64,000 nt of DNA from JALYXI01 sp963795835 (GTDB taxonomy: Bacteria > Acidobacteriota > Terriglobia > Bryobacterales > Bryobacteraceae), in contig CAWCJC010000009.1 of NCBI GenBank assembly GCA_963795835.1, forward strand, positions 62,001 through 126,000, read 5' to 3'. Positions 16,484 through 24,511 of the stretch are shown one piece after another. The notes beneath the pieces are model-generated. The model did not search any database. It was not told the DNA's origin and was given only the letters and a program-made list of their open reading frames with translations. Each line of letters begins with the position of its first letter. The first letter of the stretch is position 1. Position numbers and translations under genes: made by a program.

Positions 16484-18925
16484 AGCCAGATTATCCCATC
16501 TTTTTCTATCCGATATTCCGTGCTGATTCTTGCCATTCCGTGTCTTCTTTCTGCGCTCCAGGGTTGCTCGAGCGCAATGCCCGAAGCACCGAAACATGGC
16601 CTTTCGGAAAATAGGCTCCTGCACCGCCGGGGCAAAGCAATTTATCAGTTGTACCAGCAGAAGCATTTCGCGGAAGCGATCCCGCAATATCTGGATATCG
16701 CTCAGCAGGCCGATCAATTAGCTGACTATGCATCCTCCGCGAAATATTTAATTAACGCCGGCGGAGTTCAGTTAATGATTTTCCGGTACCAGGACGCTCT
16801 CTCCACCATGGAGCGCGCCCGGAAAGCCGCTGAGAAAACCGGCGACCGCGATGTTATCGCTGTCGCAAACTCCAACATCGCTTCCTTGTATCTGCAAATG
16901 GGGAACCCCAGCAGCGCCGCCGTCGCGGGTGGACGCGCCCTTGCCGTGCTTCGCGAAACCCACCCCCAATATGCTCGTTTGCTCATTCCCGTCGCCCAGA
17001 TCAGCGCCGAACAGCACGATCTCCCGCAAGCGGAGAACCTGATCCGCCGCGCAATTGACGGCGCTTATCGAGAAGGCGACGTCGATACTGCCGCTTGGGC
17101 GCTCGACTATTTGGGTTACCGGTACACCCTGGAGCATCGTTTGGAAGAGGCAGATCGCTTCCTCACCGAATCCTTAAGAATCCGGAAAATGTTCGGTTTG
17201 ACCGACCTTAGCAGCCCTTATTTTCATCTCGCCCGCCTCCGTTCCGAACAGGGTGACTTGCGCTCCGCCGCCGCACTGTTGAACTCTGCCGTCGAGGAAC
17301 TGAGTGCGCCGGGCACCGTGACACCGGCTTGGATCGTGTACTTTGAACAGGGGCGCCTTCTTGCTCTCTCCGGCAACCGCGCCGCGGCCTGGTCCGATCT
17401 CGGCACGGCGGTTAGATTGTCGCGCGACTGGCGCGCGGAAATCGTTGCCAATGATGCGAATCGCACCAGCGCGGAAGAAACGCTTTCCGAGCTCTACGCG
17501 CTTTATATCGACGTCGGCAACACCTATGCGGCTGAACGTGGGCTCAATCTGGCGCGCGAAACGTTCCAGGCTGTGGAGGAAAATCGCGCGGCCAGCCTGC
17601 GGGCTTTGGCGGAGCGTGAAACCGGCTGGCATACCAAACTCCCCGCCGATTACTGGGAATACCTGGCGCAGTTGCAAACGGCGGAGCGTGCCGAACTGAT
17701 TGAGGATTCGCTGGAACATCGGGAGCAGGTTTCTCACTTGCGCAGCGTTCTCGATGAGATGGAAGCTGCTTCCGGCGCGCCTCTCACTTTCGTCACTGAG
17801 CCCGCCGCCCTGGCAACGCAGAAAAAGCTGGATGAAAACACGGTCTTCCTCAGCTTTCAACTGGGGCAGGTTCATTCCTGGGTCTGGGCGGTCACGCGGG
17901 ACGATGTCGCCGTATTCCCTTTGCCGGCGCGGTCGCAGCTCACCCGGCAAATCCGTGAATTTCAGGAAGGTGTCCGCCGCGGGGCTCCCACTGCGGATCA
18001 AAAGGGAGCTGAGCTCTATCGCGTGCTGTTCGGCGCTCTGCCGGTGCGCTTTTCTCGGCGGGACCGTTGGCTTTTCTCGCTCGATCAGGAATTGTTCTCC
18101 TTGCCCATGCCCGGTCTGGTAGTTCGCTTTGAGAATTCCCAACCCGTTTATCTGGGCACCGAGCACGCCTTGGAAGCGACTCCGGGCGCGTTGATTTACG
18201 CTGCGTCTCACGCACGCAACAGTTTTGCGGGCCCCATGCTCGCCGTGGGCGATGGCATTTACAACCGCGCCGATCCCCGGTTGGCGGAAGCGACGATCTT
18301 TGCGGGAGTTCCTTCTCCCGGCAGAACCGAAGCGGAGAGCGAATCCACCCTGCAGTTTGCACGCTTGTGGGGCGCCGCGCGCGAGATCCAATCCGTCGAA
18401 AATACCTGGAACACGCCCGGAAGTGTCCTCATCTCCGGCCCCGCTCTCTCCCGTTCCCGAATCTGGCAGGAACTGGACCGTAAACCCGCGGTAATTCATT
18501 TCGCCACACATATATTGGAAGCGAATGACCAATTGCATACTGGTTGGATTGCGCTCAGTATAGATCCCGGCGGAACGTCGGAATTCCTTTCCCCCGCCGA
18601 CATTTCCGCGCATAAATTAAGCACAGGATTAGTCGTTTTAAATGGGTGTAGTTCCGGAAATGGGGAAATTCGGGCCGCGTCCGGACTCATGGGATTAACG
18701 CGGGCCTGGATTGCGGCGGGGGCGAGCGGTGTTCTGGCTACGCGCTGGCCGGGTCCTGACGATACAGGCACCTTCTTTAACGATTTCTATCGAAACTTAA
18801 AAAGCGCACCCGAAAAAGGCCCGGCTTATGCCCTTCGCGAAGCCCGCCGGTCCGCTCTGCGGTCCGGCGGATGGCGGGCCAAACCGCAATTTTGGGCAAG
18901 TTATTTCCTGACTGGAATTAATTAA
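16454..18925 (+). CDS. TPR-CHAT protease, probable lipoprotein
   Basis: Up to 823 residues. The N-terminal hydrophobic stretch ends 'LLSALQGCSS', a lipoprotein-type cleavage site, so the protein is probably anchored in the envelope. Residues about 60-385 are tetratricopeptide repeats ('SSLYLQMGNPSSAAVAGGRA', 'LDYLGYRYTLEHRLEEADRF'). A coiled region follows, and the C-terminal 250 residues form a CHAT caspase-like protease domain with both catalytic residues: His in 'VIHFATHI' (about 686) and Cys in 'VVLNGCSSGNGE' (about 732), plus the usual 'LTRAWIAAGASGVLATRW'. The next two genes encode an ECF sigma factor and its anti-sigma. The start is uncertain: TTG 16454, GTG 16457, or GTG 16520, the last lying beyond the inverted repeat. 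Confidence 0.85.
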   Translation: MVIYSGSHQGSQIIPSFSIRYSVLILAIPCLLSALQGCSSAMPEAPKHGLSENRLLHRRGKAIYQLYQQKHFAEAIPQYLDIAQQADQLADYASSAKYLINAGGVQLMIFRYQDALSTMERARKAAEKTGDRDVIAVANSNIASLYLQMGNPSSAAVAGGRALAVLRETHPQYARLLIPVAQISAEQHDLPQAENLIRRAIDGAYREGDVDTAAWALDYLGYRYTLEHRLEEADRFLTESLRIRKMFGLTDLSSPYFHLARLRSEQGDLRSAAALLNSAVEELSAPGTVTPAWIVYFEQGRLLALSGNRAAAWSDLGTAVRLSRDWRAEIVANDANRTSAEETLSELYALYIDVGNTYAAERGLNLARETFQAVEENRAASLRALAERETGWHTKLPADYWEYLAQLQTAERAELIEDSLEHREQVSHLRSVLDEMEAASGAPLTFVTEPAALATQKKLDENTVFLSFQLGQVHSWVWAVTRDDVAVFPLPARSQLTRQIREFQEGVRRGAPTADQKGAELYRVLFGALPVRFSRRDRWLFSLDQELFSLPMPGLVVRFENSQPVYLGTEHALEATPGALIYAASHARNSFAGPMLAVGDGIYNRADPRLAEATIFAGVPSPGRTEAESESTLQFARLWGAAREIQSVENTWNTPGSVLISGPALSRSRIWQELDRKPAVIHFATHILEANDQLHTGWIALSIDPGGTSEFLSPADISAHKLSTGLVVLNGCSSGNGEIRAASGLMGLTRAWIAAGASGVLATRWPGPDDTGTFFNDFYRNLKSAPEKGPAYALREARRSALRSGGWRAKPQFWASYFLTGIN

Positions 18926-18962
18926 TATTGACATTAATTTGGAAAAAGCGACTTAATTAAAC

Positions 18963-19595
18963 ATGGAGACGGCCGGAATATCCCAAACCGAAAAGCCGGC
19001 GCAACCAGCCGGACAGCCAGTTTACGATTGGGCGGCGCTCGTCAAGCGTATTCAGGCCAATGAAGAAGCGGCTCTGGAAGAGCTGTACCGGGTCTTCTCG
19101 CGCGGTATCCGGTTCTATCTCTGCAGGCAACTGGGGCCCCAGGACCTCGATGACAGAATGCACGATTGTTTTCTTGTGGTCACCCAAGCCATCCGGAAGG
19201 GCGAGCTGAGGGATCCGGACCGGTTGATGGGCTTCGTGCGAACCATCGTGCGCCGTCAGATTGCCGGTCAGATCGATGTTGCCGTCCAAACCCGTAAGAC
19301 ACAGGTCGATATGGATTCCACCGGGCCGCTTCCGGACCGCGGTCGGGATCCGGAAACTGAGGCCATCGGGAGACAGGAGGAAGAAATTGCGGTGAGCGCC
19401 TTGCAGGGAGTTTCCCGGCGCGATCGCGAAATCCTCACTCGCTTCTATCTTCATGAACAATCGCAGGAGCAGATCTGCCAGGAAATGCGTCTTACCGATA
19501 CCCAGTTCCGCCTGCTCAAGAGCCGTGCCAAGGCTCGCTTCGGCCAGTTGGGAAAGCGCAAGCTGGCGAATCGGAACACTTCTGTTTTCGGATAA
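18963..19595 (+). CDS. ECF-type RNA polymerase sigma factor
   Basis: A 210-residue sigma-70 family factor with regions 2 and 4 only. Region 2 includes 'LEELYRVFSRGIRFYL' and 'LDDRMHDCFLVVTQAI'. Region 4 includes 'VSRRDREILTRFYLHEQ' followed by the helix-turn-helix 'EQICQEMRLTDTQFRLLKSR'. ECF factors direct transcription in response to envelope or extracellular signals. The gene starts 37 bp after the CHAT protease and is followed 69 bp later by a zinc-finger membrane protein, so the three are probably co-expressed. The linker between regions 2 and 4 (about 108-135) is longer than in a minimal ECF factor. Confidence 0.9.
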   Translation: METAGISQTEKPAQPAGQPVYDWAALVKRIQANEEAALEELYRVFSRGIRFYLCRQLGPQDLDDRMHDCFLVVTQAIRKGELRDPDRLMGFVRTIVRRQIAGQIDVAVQTRKTQVDMDSTGPLPDRGRDPETEAIGRQEEEIAVSALQGVSRRDREILTRFYLHEQSQEQICQEMRLTDTQFRLLKSRAKARFGQLGKRKLANRNTSVFG

Positions 19596-19664
19596 GGAAA
19601 TATCCCGAAAATTCTTTGAGAGAAATCCCCGCAAGCCCTCACATACTGAGCAAGAGGGAATTGC

Positions 19665-20267
19665 ATGTTGATGGGAACACACCCTGACGAAAATGTTCTA
19701 GAAATGTATTGCATGGAAAAGTTGGAAGGCCTTCAATTGGAATCTTTTGAGGAGCACCTCCTGATCTGTGAGGAATGTCAGGACCGGGTAACCGAAGTCG
19801 ACCGATTCCTTATCGCCATGAAGGCCGCTTTGAAGCATCCGGTGAAAGAAACCCTTTGGGAACGCTGGAACCCGGCCAAGATGTTTCAAATGCCCGTTCC
19901 CGTTTGGGCCACTGCGGCTGTGGCTCTGGCGGGTGTCGCGGGTGTCTTTGTCGCTCACAACCTGAATACACAACCGGCTCCGCTGGCGCTTGCTCTTACC
20001 GCGACACGCGGCGGCTCCGTTGCGGTCGCCAAAGCGGCAGGCCCGCTTGACCTGGATCTCGATGCCCGCGATCTGGCCTCGTCAGGAAGCTACCGCGTTC
20101 AGCTTGTGAATGGAGAAGGAACGGAAGTTTGGTCCACATCTTCGAACGTTCACGACGGACACGTTCACGCCCTGGTTCAGCAGCGCTTGTCCCCGGGTCA
20201 ATATTACGTCCGCATTGCCGATCCTTCGGGTGCGCGGCGCGAATTCTCCTTGCATCTCGGCAACTGA
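19665..20267 (+). CDS. Zinc-finger (ZAS-type) membrane anti-sigma factor
   Basis: A 200-residue protein. The N-terminal cytoplasmic part has the zinc-binding H-x3-C-x2-C motif of ZAS anti-sigma factors in 'EEHLLICEECQDRV' (about 28-40), with an upstream 'HPDENVLEMY'. A single membrane segment lies at about 84-104 ('VWATAAVALAGVAGVFV'). About 95 residues beyond the membrane form a beta-rich domain ('YRVQLVNGEGTEVW', 'LSPGQYYVRIADPSGA'), which would face the periplasm. It should bind and silence the ECF sigma factor encoded just upstream. A 'GAGGGA' ribosome-binding site precedes ATG 19665; ATG 19671 is an alternative. Confidence 0.8.
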   Translation: MLMGTHPDENVLEMYCMEKLEGLQLESFEEHLLICEECQDRVTEVDRFLIAMKAALKHPVKETLWERWNPAKMFQMPVPVWATAAVALAGVAGVFVAHNLNTQPAPLALALTATRGGSVAVAKAAGPLDLDLDARDLASSGSYRVQLVNGEGTEVWSTSSNVHDGHVHALVQQRLSPGQYYVRIADPSGARREFSLHLGN

Positions 20268-20270
20268 TTT

Positions 20271-20927
20271 CTAGAAGGTGCGCCGCTTCAGCTTCTCCAC
20301 ATTGAATTTGGCCGTATCGGCTACCGCCATTACGGCCATCACCCCAGCCTGAACCGGGTCGCTCACCACCAGGTCGGACGCATCGGGAACACTGCCCGCC
20401 ATATTCAGGCTGATCACCAGCAGCCCCTTCTTCCGAACCTCCAGCACCGCCTGCTCGATCTCTCCCCCCATCAACGCTCCGGCCAAAACCAGCGCTTTCG
20501 CCCGAGGCAGCCGGGCTACCGCGCGCACCGCATCGGCCAGCGTCTTTTCGCCCACCAGCGGAATGGTATCCACGGAAATATGTTCGCCCCGGATATTGTG
20601 GCGGTCCGCTTCGGATACCGCCCCGATCGCCACCTGCCCTACCTGCGCGCCGCCCCCCATGATGATGATCCGCTTGCCGTAAATGCGGTCCATGCTCTTC
20701 ACGGTTTCCACCTTCTTCACCACCTCGAGCGCTGCCAGCTCCTCAACCATCGGCTCCACTGCCGGCGAGACGATCTCGAAGTAGACATGTGCGTCCGTAT
20801 CGTTCTGCTCCAGGATCGCGATCGAAAGAATGTCGCCCAGATGCGTCGCGATCACTCCCGTTAGCTGATGCAGAATGCCGGGGCCGGAGCCGGCATGGAC
20901 AAGAATTCCGGTTTTGGCGGGCGTCAT
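20271..20927 (-). CDS. ACT-domain regulator of the COG2061/DUF5612 type
   Basis: A 218-residue protein. Residues 1-75 are an ACT-like domain ('GILVHAGSGPGILHQLTGVI' and 'DAHVYFEIVSP'), a fold that binds amino acids. The second part carries 'RIIIMGGGAQVGQVAIG' and 'VLAGALMGGEIEQAV', as in proteins described as predicted allosteric regulators of homoserine dehydrogenase, best known in methanogenic archaea. No homoserine dehydrogenase is nearby. I use ATG 20927; the frame extends upstream to 21014 into the divergent gene. It ends 4 bp after the convergent anti-sigma gene. Confidence 0.65.
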   Translation of the reverse strand: MTPAKTGILVHAGSGPGILHQLTGVIATHLGDILSIAILEQNDTDAHVYFEIVSPAVEPMVEELAALEVVKKVETVKSMDRIYGKRIIIMGGGAQVGQVAIGAVSEADRHNIRGEHISVDTIPLVGEKTLADAVRAVARLPRAKALVLAGALMGGEIEQAVLEVRKKGLLVISLNMAGSVPDASDLVVSDPVQAGVMAVMAVADTAKFNVEKLKRRTF

Positions 20928-20944
20928 CAAGATATATTCTAGGG

Positions 20945-21880
20945 GTGACTCGACGCGAATTGATCTTGCGCGCTGCTGCAGCGCCCGCATTGGCCGGATT
21001 GCCCCTGTTTGCAAAAGGGCGCATCGATAAGTCGCGCATCAGCGCCATCACCGACGAAATCGGTCTCACCGCGGACGATTCTCTCGCCTTCGCCAAACAG
21101 TATGGGTTGAAATGGATCGAACTGCGCGCTGTTCCGGGCGTCAAGCCCACCAAAGACTACGCGTTCATGACCGAGCCAGAACTGAAAGCCGCAGCGGCCA
21201 GCTTCGCCGAGAATGGCCTGAAAGTCTCCTTCATCAACACGCCGCTCTTGAAATTTGGTTGGCCCGGAACCGAACCGGTTCGTAAGAACCCTGAAAAGGA
21301 CGACGCCAAAGCGCGCCGGCAAGCCAGCGACCAGAAGCGCTGGGACCGGCGGCGCGAGGATGTGGAAAAGGCGGTCACGGCCGCGAAGATTCTGGGCTGC
21401 GACAAGATTCGCGTCTTCACCGGCTCGCGCGTTGCGGATCCCGCCGCCATGCTCCCGCGCGTTGCCGAAGAGCTGAACGCGTTACTCCCCATCGCGGAAA
21501 AGGAGAAGGTCCATCTGCTCGTGGAGAATGAGAATTCGCAGAACATCGGCACGTCGGCGGAACTTGCGGACTTGATGAAGCTTCTGCCGTCTCCATGGAT
21601 CGGGCTGAATTGGGACCCGCAGAATGCTGTCCACCTGAACGAAACCGTGTTTCCCGATGGATACAATCTGCTGCCGAAGAAGAAGATGCTGAACATCCAG
21701 TTCAAAGGCAAAGGCATCATGGCGAATTCCGATGAGAAACTGGATTGGGCGGCCATCATCGCCCAGTTGAATAAGGACAATTACCAATACCGGATTGGCC
21801 TGGAAACGCATCTGTTCGATGGCACGTTGATTCAAGCAGCGCATACGTCTATGGAAACCATGCTGCGCATTGTGGGCTGA
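20945..21880 (+). CDS. Sugar phosphate isomerase/epimerase-like TIM-barrel protein, exported
   Basis: A 311-residue xylose-isomerase-like (AP endonuclease family 2) protein. GTG 20945 gives 'TRRELILRAAAAPALAG', a twin-arginine-like export signal. The barrel includes 'ISAITDEIGL', 'YGLKWIELRAVPG', 'KIRVFTGSR', 'VHLLVENENSQN', 'IGLNWDPQNAV' and the late 'YRIGLETHLFDGT', with the usual Glu/Asp/His metal ligands. The exact substrate is not readable. The start lies 17 bp from the divergent ACT-domain gene, and the LssY-type gene begins 10 bp downstream. Confidence 0.82.
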   Translation: MTRRELILRAAAAPALAGLPLFAKGRIDKSRISAITDEIGLTADDSLAFAKQYGLKWIELRAVPGVKPTKDYAFMTEPELKAAAASFAENGLKVSFINTPLLKFGWPGTEPVRKNPEKDDAKARRQASDQKRWDRRREDVEKAVTAAKILGCDKIRVFTGSRVADPAAMLPRVAEELNALLPIAEKEKVHLLVENENSQNIGTSAELADLMKLLPSPWIGLNWDPQNAVHLNETVFPDGYNLLPKKKMLNIQFKGKGIMANSDEKLDWAAIIAQLNKDNYQYRIGLETHLFDGTLIQAAHTSMETMLRIVG

Positions 21881-21890
21881 GGCTGCAAAG

Positions 21891-23057
21891 ATGAACCCCG
21901 CGGTACTATTCCTGGCGATTCTGCTTCCCGCCGGCACGGACTTCGAGATCCGTCTCAAGACGCCTGTATCCACAGCCACTTCGCGCCCGGAAGATCGTCT
22001 GGATGCGGATCTCATCGCACCCGTCACCGTAAATGGCCGAACGGTGTTGGCAAGCGGCGCGTCGGTTTTGGGCACAGTCGCGGAGCTTACGCCGCCCACC
22101 CAGGAGACCAGTGCCGCCTTGAAACTAAGCTTTACGGAACTTTCGGCTGCGGGCCGCAAATACCGTATCGCCGCCCGCGTCTATGGCTTGGACAATGTTC
22201 GGGAAACGCTGGACGGTTCCGGCGTAGTCCAAGGCATCAGCCCCAAGAACACGATCACCGGCCGCATAGATCAGGGTTTAGGCAAAATGAACAACGGCCG
22301 CCTGGGTGGCTTGGCGCAGATTCTGGAACTCGCGAAGAACGCCCTCATCAGAGACGCGGACCCGAACATTGCTTACGGCCCGGGTACTGAACTGACGCTC
22401 CGCCTGACCAAACCGCTCAGCCTTCCTGATTCGCTGATCCCGCCGCCTATCCCGGCAGTCGCCGATGATGGACACCTCACGGATCTGGTGAATCATCAGG
22501 CTTGGCAGACCTATGCGCCCAATCTGCAGCGCCCCTCTGACGTTACGAACCTGATCTTCATCGGAAGCTTGCGCGACTTAACCGCGGCTTTCGAGCAAGC
22601 CGGCTGGGTAGGCGCACAGGCGCTTACCGGGGAATCCAAGTTTGAAACCGCCCGCGCCATCATCGAACAGCGCGGCTATAAAGAGGCGCCCGTTTCCACC
22701 ATCCTTCTCGATGGCCGGCCGCCGGATCTGGTGCTGCAAAAGGCCAACAATACCTTCTCCGCGCGGCATCACCTGCGTATCTGGCACAGCCCTGACACCT
22801 ACCGCGGCCAAGACGTCTGGCTCTGTGGCGCCACTCACGATATCGGCATCGACTACTCCGAGGAGGAGCTGACCTTCATTCACAAGATTGATTCGAATAT
22901 TGATCTGGAGCGGCTCAAGGTCACCAACGACCTTCTCTTCACCGGTAAGGTTCGCGGGGTGACACTGGTGGCCCGGCCCGATATCCCCACCCACTTCCGC
23001 AACGCAACCGGTGACGATGTCGTAACGGACGCGCGCATAGCCGTCATCCAGTTCTGA
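21891..23057 (+). CDS. Secreted protein with LssY-C domain
   Basis: A 388-residue protein with a signal peptide ('MNPAVLFLAILLPAGT'). Residues 20-170 look like a TraB/TrbI-type beta domain often found in Acidobacterial proteins ('LDADLIAPVTVNGRTVLASG'). Residues about 215-385 match the LssY C-terminal domain: 'VTNLIFIGSLRDLTAAFEQA' then 'GWVGAQ' and 'VWLCGATHDIGIDYS'. LssY is linked to a Legionella secretion locus, but this domain has no defined activity. ATG 21891 is preferred because it starts the signal peptide. Confidence 0.72.
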   Translation: MNPAVLFLAILLPAGTDFEIRLKTPVSTATSRPEDRLDADLIAPVTVNGRTVLASGASVLGTVAELTPPTQETSAALKLSFTELSAAGRKYRIAARVYGLDNVRETLDGSGVVQGISPKNTITGRIDQGLGKMNNGRLGGLAQILELAKNALIRDADPNIAYGPGTELTLRLTKPLSLPDSLIPPPIPAVADDGHLTDLVNHQAWQTYAPNLQRPSDVTNLIFIGSLRDLTAAFEQAGWVGAQALTGESKFETARAIIEQRGYKEAPVSTILLDGRPPDLVLQKANNTFSARHHLRIWHSPDTYRGQDVWLCGATHDIGIDYSEEELTFIHKIDSNIDLERLKVTNDLLFTGKVRGVTLVARPDIPTHFRNATGDDVVTDARIAVIQF

Positions 23058-23065
23058 CCCCCTTT

Positions 23066-23527
23066 CTGATCCGCATACGATTTGCCGATCACCTTCGCGT
23101 AAGCCGCGGGCGGCTCACCGAAGGGAAAGGAACTGCCGTTCATGCGGCAACCTTCCTTCGGCAACGGCTGGTAATTCTGGATCGCGAACTGTTGAGCGAC
23201 CCTGGCGAGTTAAAGCGGATTTGGTTGCATGAACTGGCTCACTTCGTCTGGTGGCGCGCTTCGAATGGGACGCGGCGCGCCTGGGAACAAGTGCTGCTGT
23301 CGGAACGGACACGGGGCGAGCTGGGCTGGTCCGCGCAGTGGCGGAAAGACCGGCTGACTCGCGAAGACCGCGAACATCGCACCCGCGCCTGGCGTGAATA
23401 CGTTTGCGAGAGCTTCTGCGATACCTTCGCGTGGGTGGCGAACGCGCCGCCGGAACACCCGGAAGCCACACTCGGCGCGCGTGCCCGTGAAGTTCGCAAG
23501 AAGTGGTTCGCTATAATCGGTAACTAA
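23066..23527 (+). CDS. HExxH metallopeptidase-like protein with no canonical start codon
   Basis: The metal-binding 'LHELAHFVWWRAS' (H-E-x-x-H) marks a small zincin of the ImmA/IrrE-like or M48-like group, and 'REYVCESFCDTFAW' provides the downstream Glu. The only usual start in frame is TTG 23192, which would remove about 40 residues that look genuine ('IRFADHLRVSRGRLTEGKGT' and 'LRQRLVILDRELL'). The frame is open back to 23015 without ATG, GTG or TTG in between. I therefore propose CTG 23066 ('LIRIRFADH'), 8 bp after the previous stop. A sequencing error or a rare start are both possible. Confidence 0.6.
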   Translation: MIRIRFADHLRVSRGRLTEGKGTAVHAATFLRQRLVILDRELLSDPGELKRIWLHELAHFVWWRASNGTRRAWEQVLLSERTRGELGWSAQWRKDRLTREDREHRTRAWREYVCESFCDTFAWVANAPPEHPEATLGARAREVRKKWFAIIGN

Positions 23528-23535
23528 GGACTATC

Positions 23536-24105
23536 GTGACCCGTTCTCTCACACGCTTCTTCACTTTGAGTCTGGTGATCTTTTTGATTGTGGTGGGATG
23601 TTCGAGATCACGCCCTGCCAGCGCGCAAGCCGTGAAGCCGACCAAAGACCGCAAGACTGCTCCCGATTTCACGTTGAAAGACGCGAACGGCAAGCCCGTC
23701 AAGCTGTCCGACTACCGCGGGAAAGCGATCATCCTCGATTTTTGGGCAACCTGGTGCGGTCCGTGTAAGGTGGAAATTCCCTGGTTTATCGAGTTCCAGC
23801 GGAAGTATAAGGACAAAGGCTTGGTGGTGTTGGGCGTCGCCAGCGGGGACGAAGAGTGGGGAGTGGTGAAACCCTTCGTTGACAAGATGAAGATCAATTA
23901 CCCAGTGGTACAGGGCAATGATATGACTGCCGATCTTTACGGCGGAATCGAGGCCCTGCCCACCACCTTCATCATTGACCGCGATGGACGTATTGCCAAG
24001 ATTCATATCGGCCTGGCGGCCAAGGAAGATTTCGAAAATGCAATTGAAAAAGTTCTGGATGCTGCTCCCGAGTCTCAGCGCGCTTCTGCTGCAAGGGCAG
24101 AGTAG
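23536..24105 (+). CDS. TlpA/ResA-like thioredoxin lipoprotein
   Basis: A 189-residue thioredoxin-fold protein. The N-terminus has a hydrophobic stretch ending in 'IFLIVVGCSRS', a lipobox-like site. The body contains 'APDFTLKDANGKPVKLSDYR' and the redox motif 'FWATWCGPCKVEIPWF' (C-x-x-C), with the conserved cis-proline region 'EALPTTFIIDRDGRI'. TlpA/ResA proteins reduce disulfides in the periplasm, for example during cytochrome c maturation. GTG 23536 is the start. The 3' end overlaps the DsbD-N gene by 68 bp, which suggests coupled expression. Confidence 0.9.
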   Translation: MTRSLTRFFTLSLVIFLIVVGCSRSRPASAQAVKPTKDRKTAPDFTLKDANGKPVKLSDYRGKAIILDFWATWCGPCKVEIPWFIEFQRKYKDKGLVVLGVASGDEEWGVVKPFVDKMKINYPVVQGNDMTADLYGGIEALPTTFIIDRDGRIAKIHIGLAAKEDFENAIEKVLDAAPESQRASAARAE

Positions 24106-24505
24106 CCCATCGCTCAACGTTGTTCCGCCGGAACCCGTTACCGCGAAAGCGGGCGCCGCTTTCACTTCGAAGCTCACTGCAACACTGAACGAGGGCTTTC
24201 ACACCAATAGCCACACACCGGCGGAGACTTACTTGATTCCGCTCACTTTGAAGTGGACGCCAGGCACTGTGGAAGCAGCAGAAGTGGAATATCCAAAGCC
24301 GGAGATGCTCAAGCTGCCGTTCGAAGCAAAGCCGCTTTCCGTACTGACCGGTAAATTCGTGCTTGCAACCAAATTCAAGGTTGCTGCCGGTACCCAACCC
24401 GGTCCCGTGACGGTGATGGGTAAGTTGCGCTATCAGGCTTGCAATGACAAGGCGTGCTTTGCGCCGAAGACTGTTGAAGTCAAGCTTCCCGTTAACGTTC
24501 AGTAA
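24038..24505 (+). CDS. DsbD N-terminal-domain (DsbC/DsbD-alpha-like) protein
   Basis: A 155-residue exported protein. A hydrophobic stretch 'MLLPSLSALLLQG' serves as signal peptide, so ATG 24038 or ATG 24059 may be the start. The C-terminal 'RYQACNDKACFAPKTVEVKL' carries the C-x4-C pair of the DsbD alpha domain, which passes electrons to periplasmic thiol proteins. The membrane and thioredoxin parts of DsbD are absent; the neighbouring TlpA-like protein could play the partner role. The gene begins inside the end of the TlpA gene. Confidence 0.72.
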   Translation: MQLKKFWMLLPSLSALLLQGQSSPSLNVVPPEPVTAKAGAAFTSKLTATLNEGFHTNSHTPAETYLIPLTLKWTPGTVEAAEVEYPKPEMLKLPFEAKPLSVLTGKFVLATKFKVAAGTQPGPVTVMGKLRYQACNDKACFAPKTVEVKLPVNVQ

Positions 24506-24511
24506 CTGGTT

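Noticed and set aside
17174..18613. 479-codon minus-strand frame
   Set aside because: Antisense to the CHAT protease gene, no signal or domain, composition as expected for a shadow frame.
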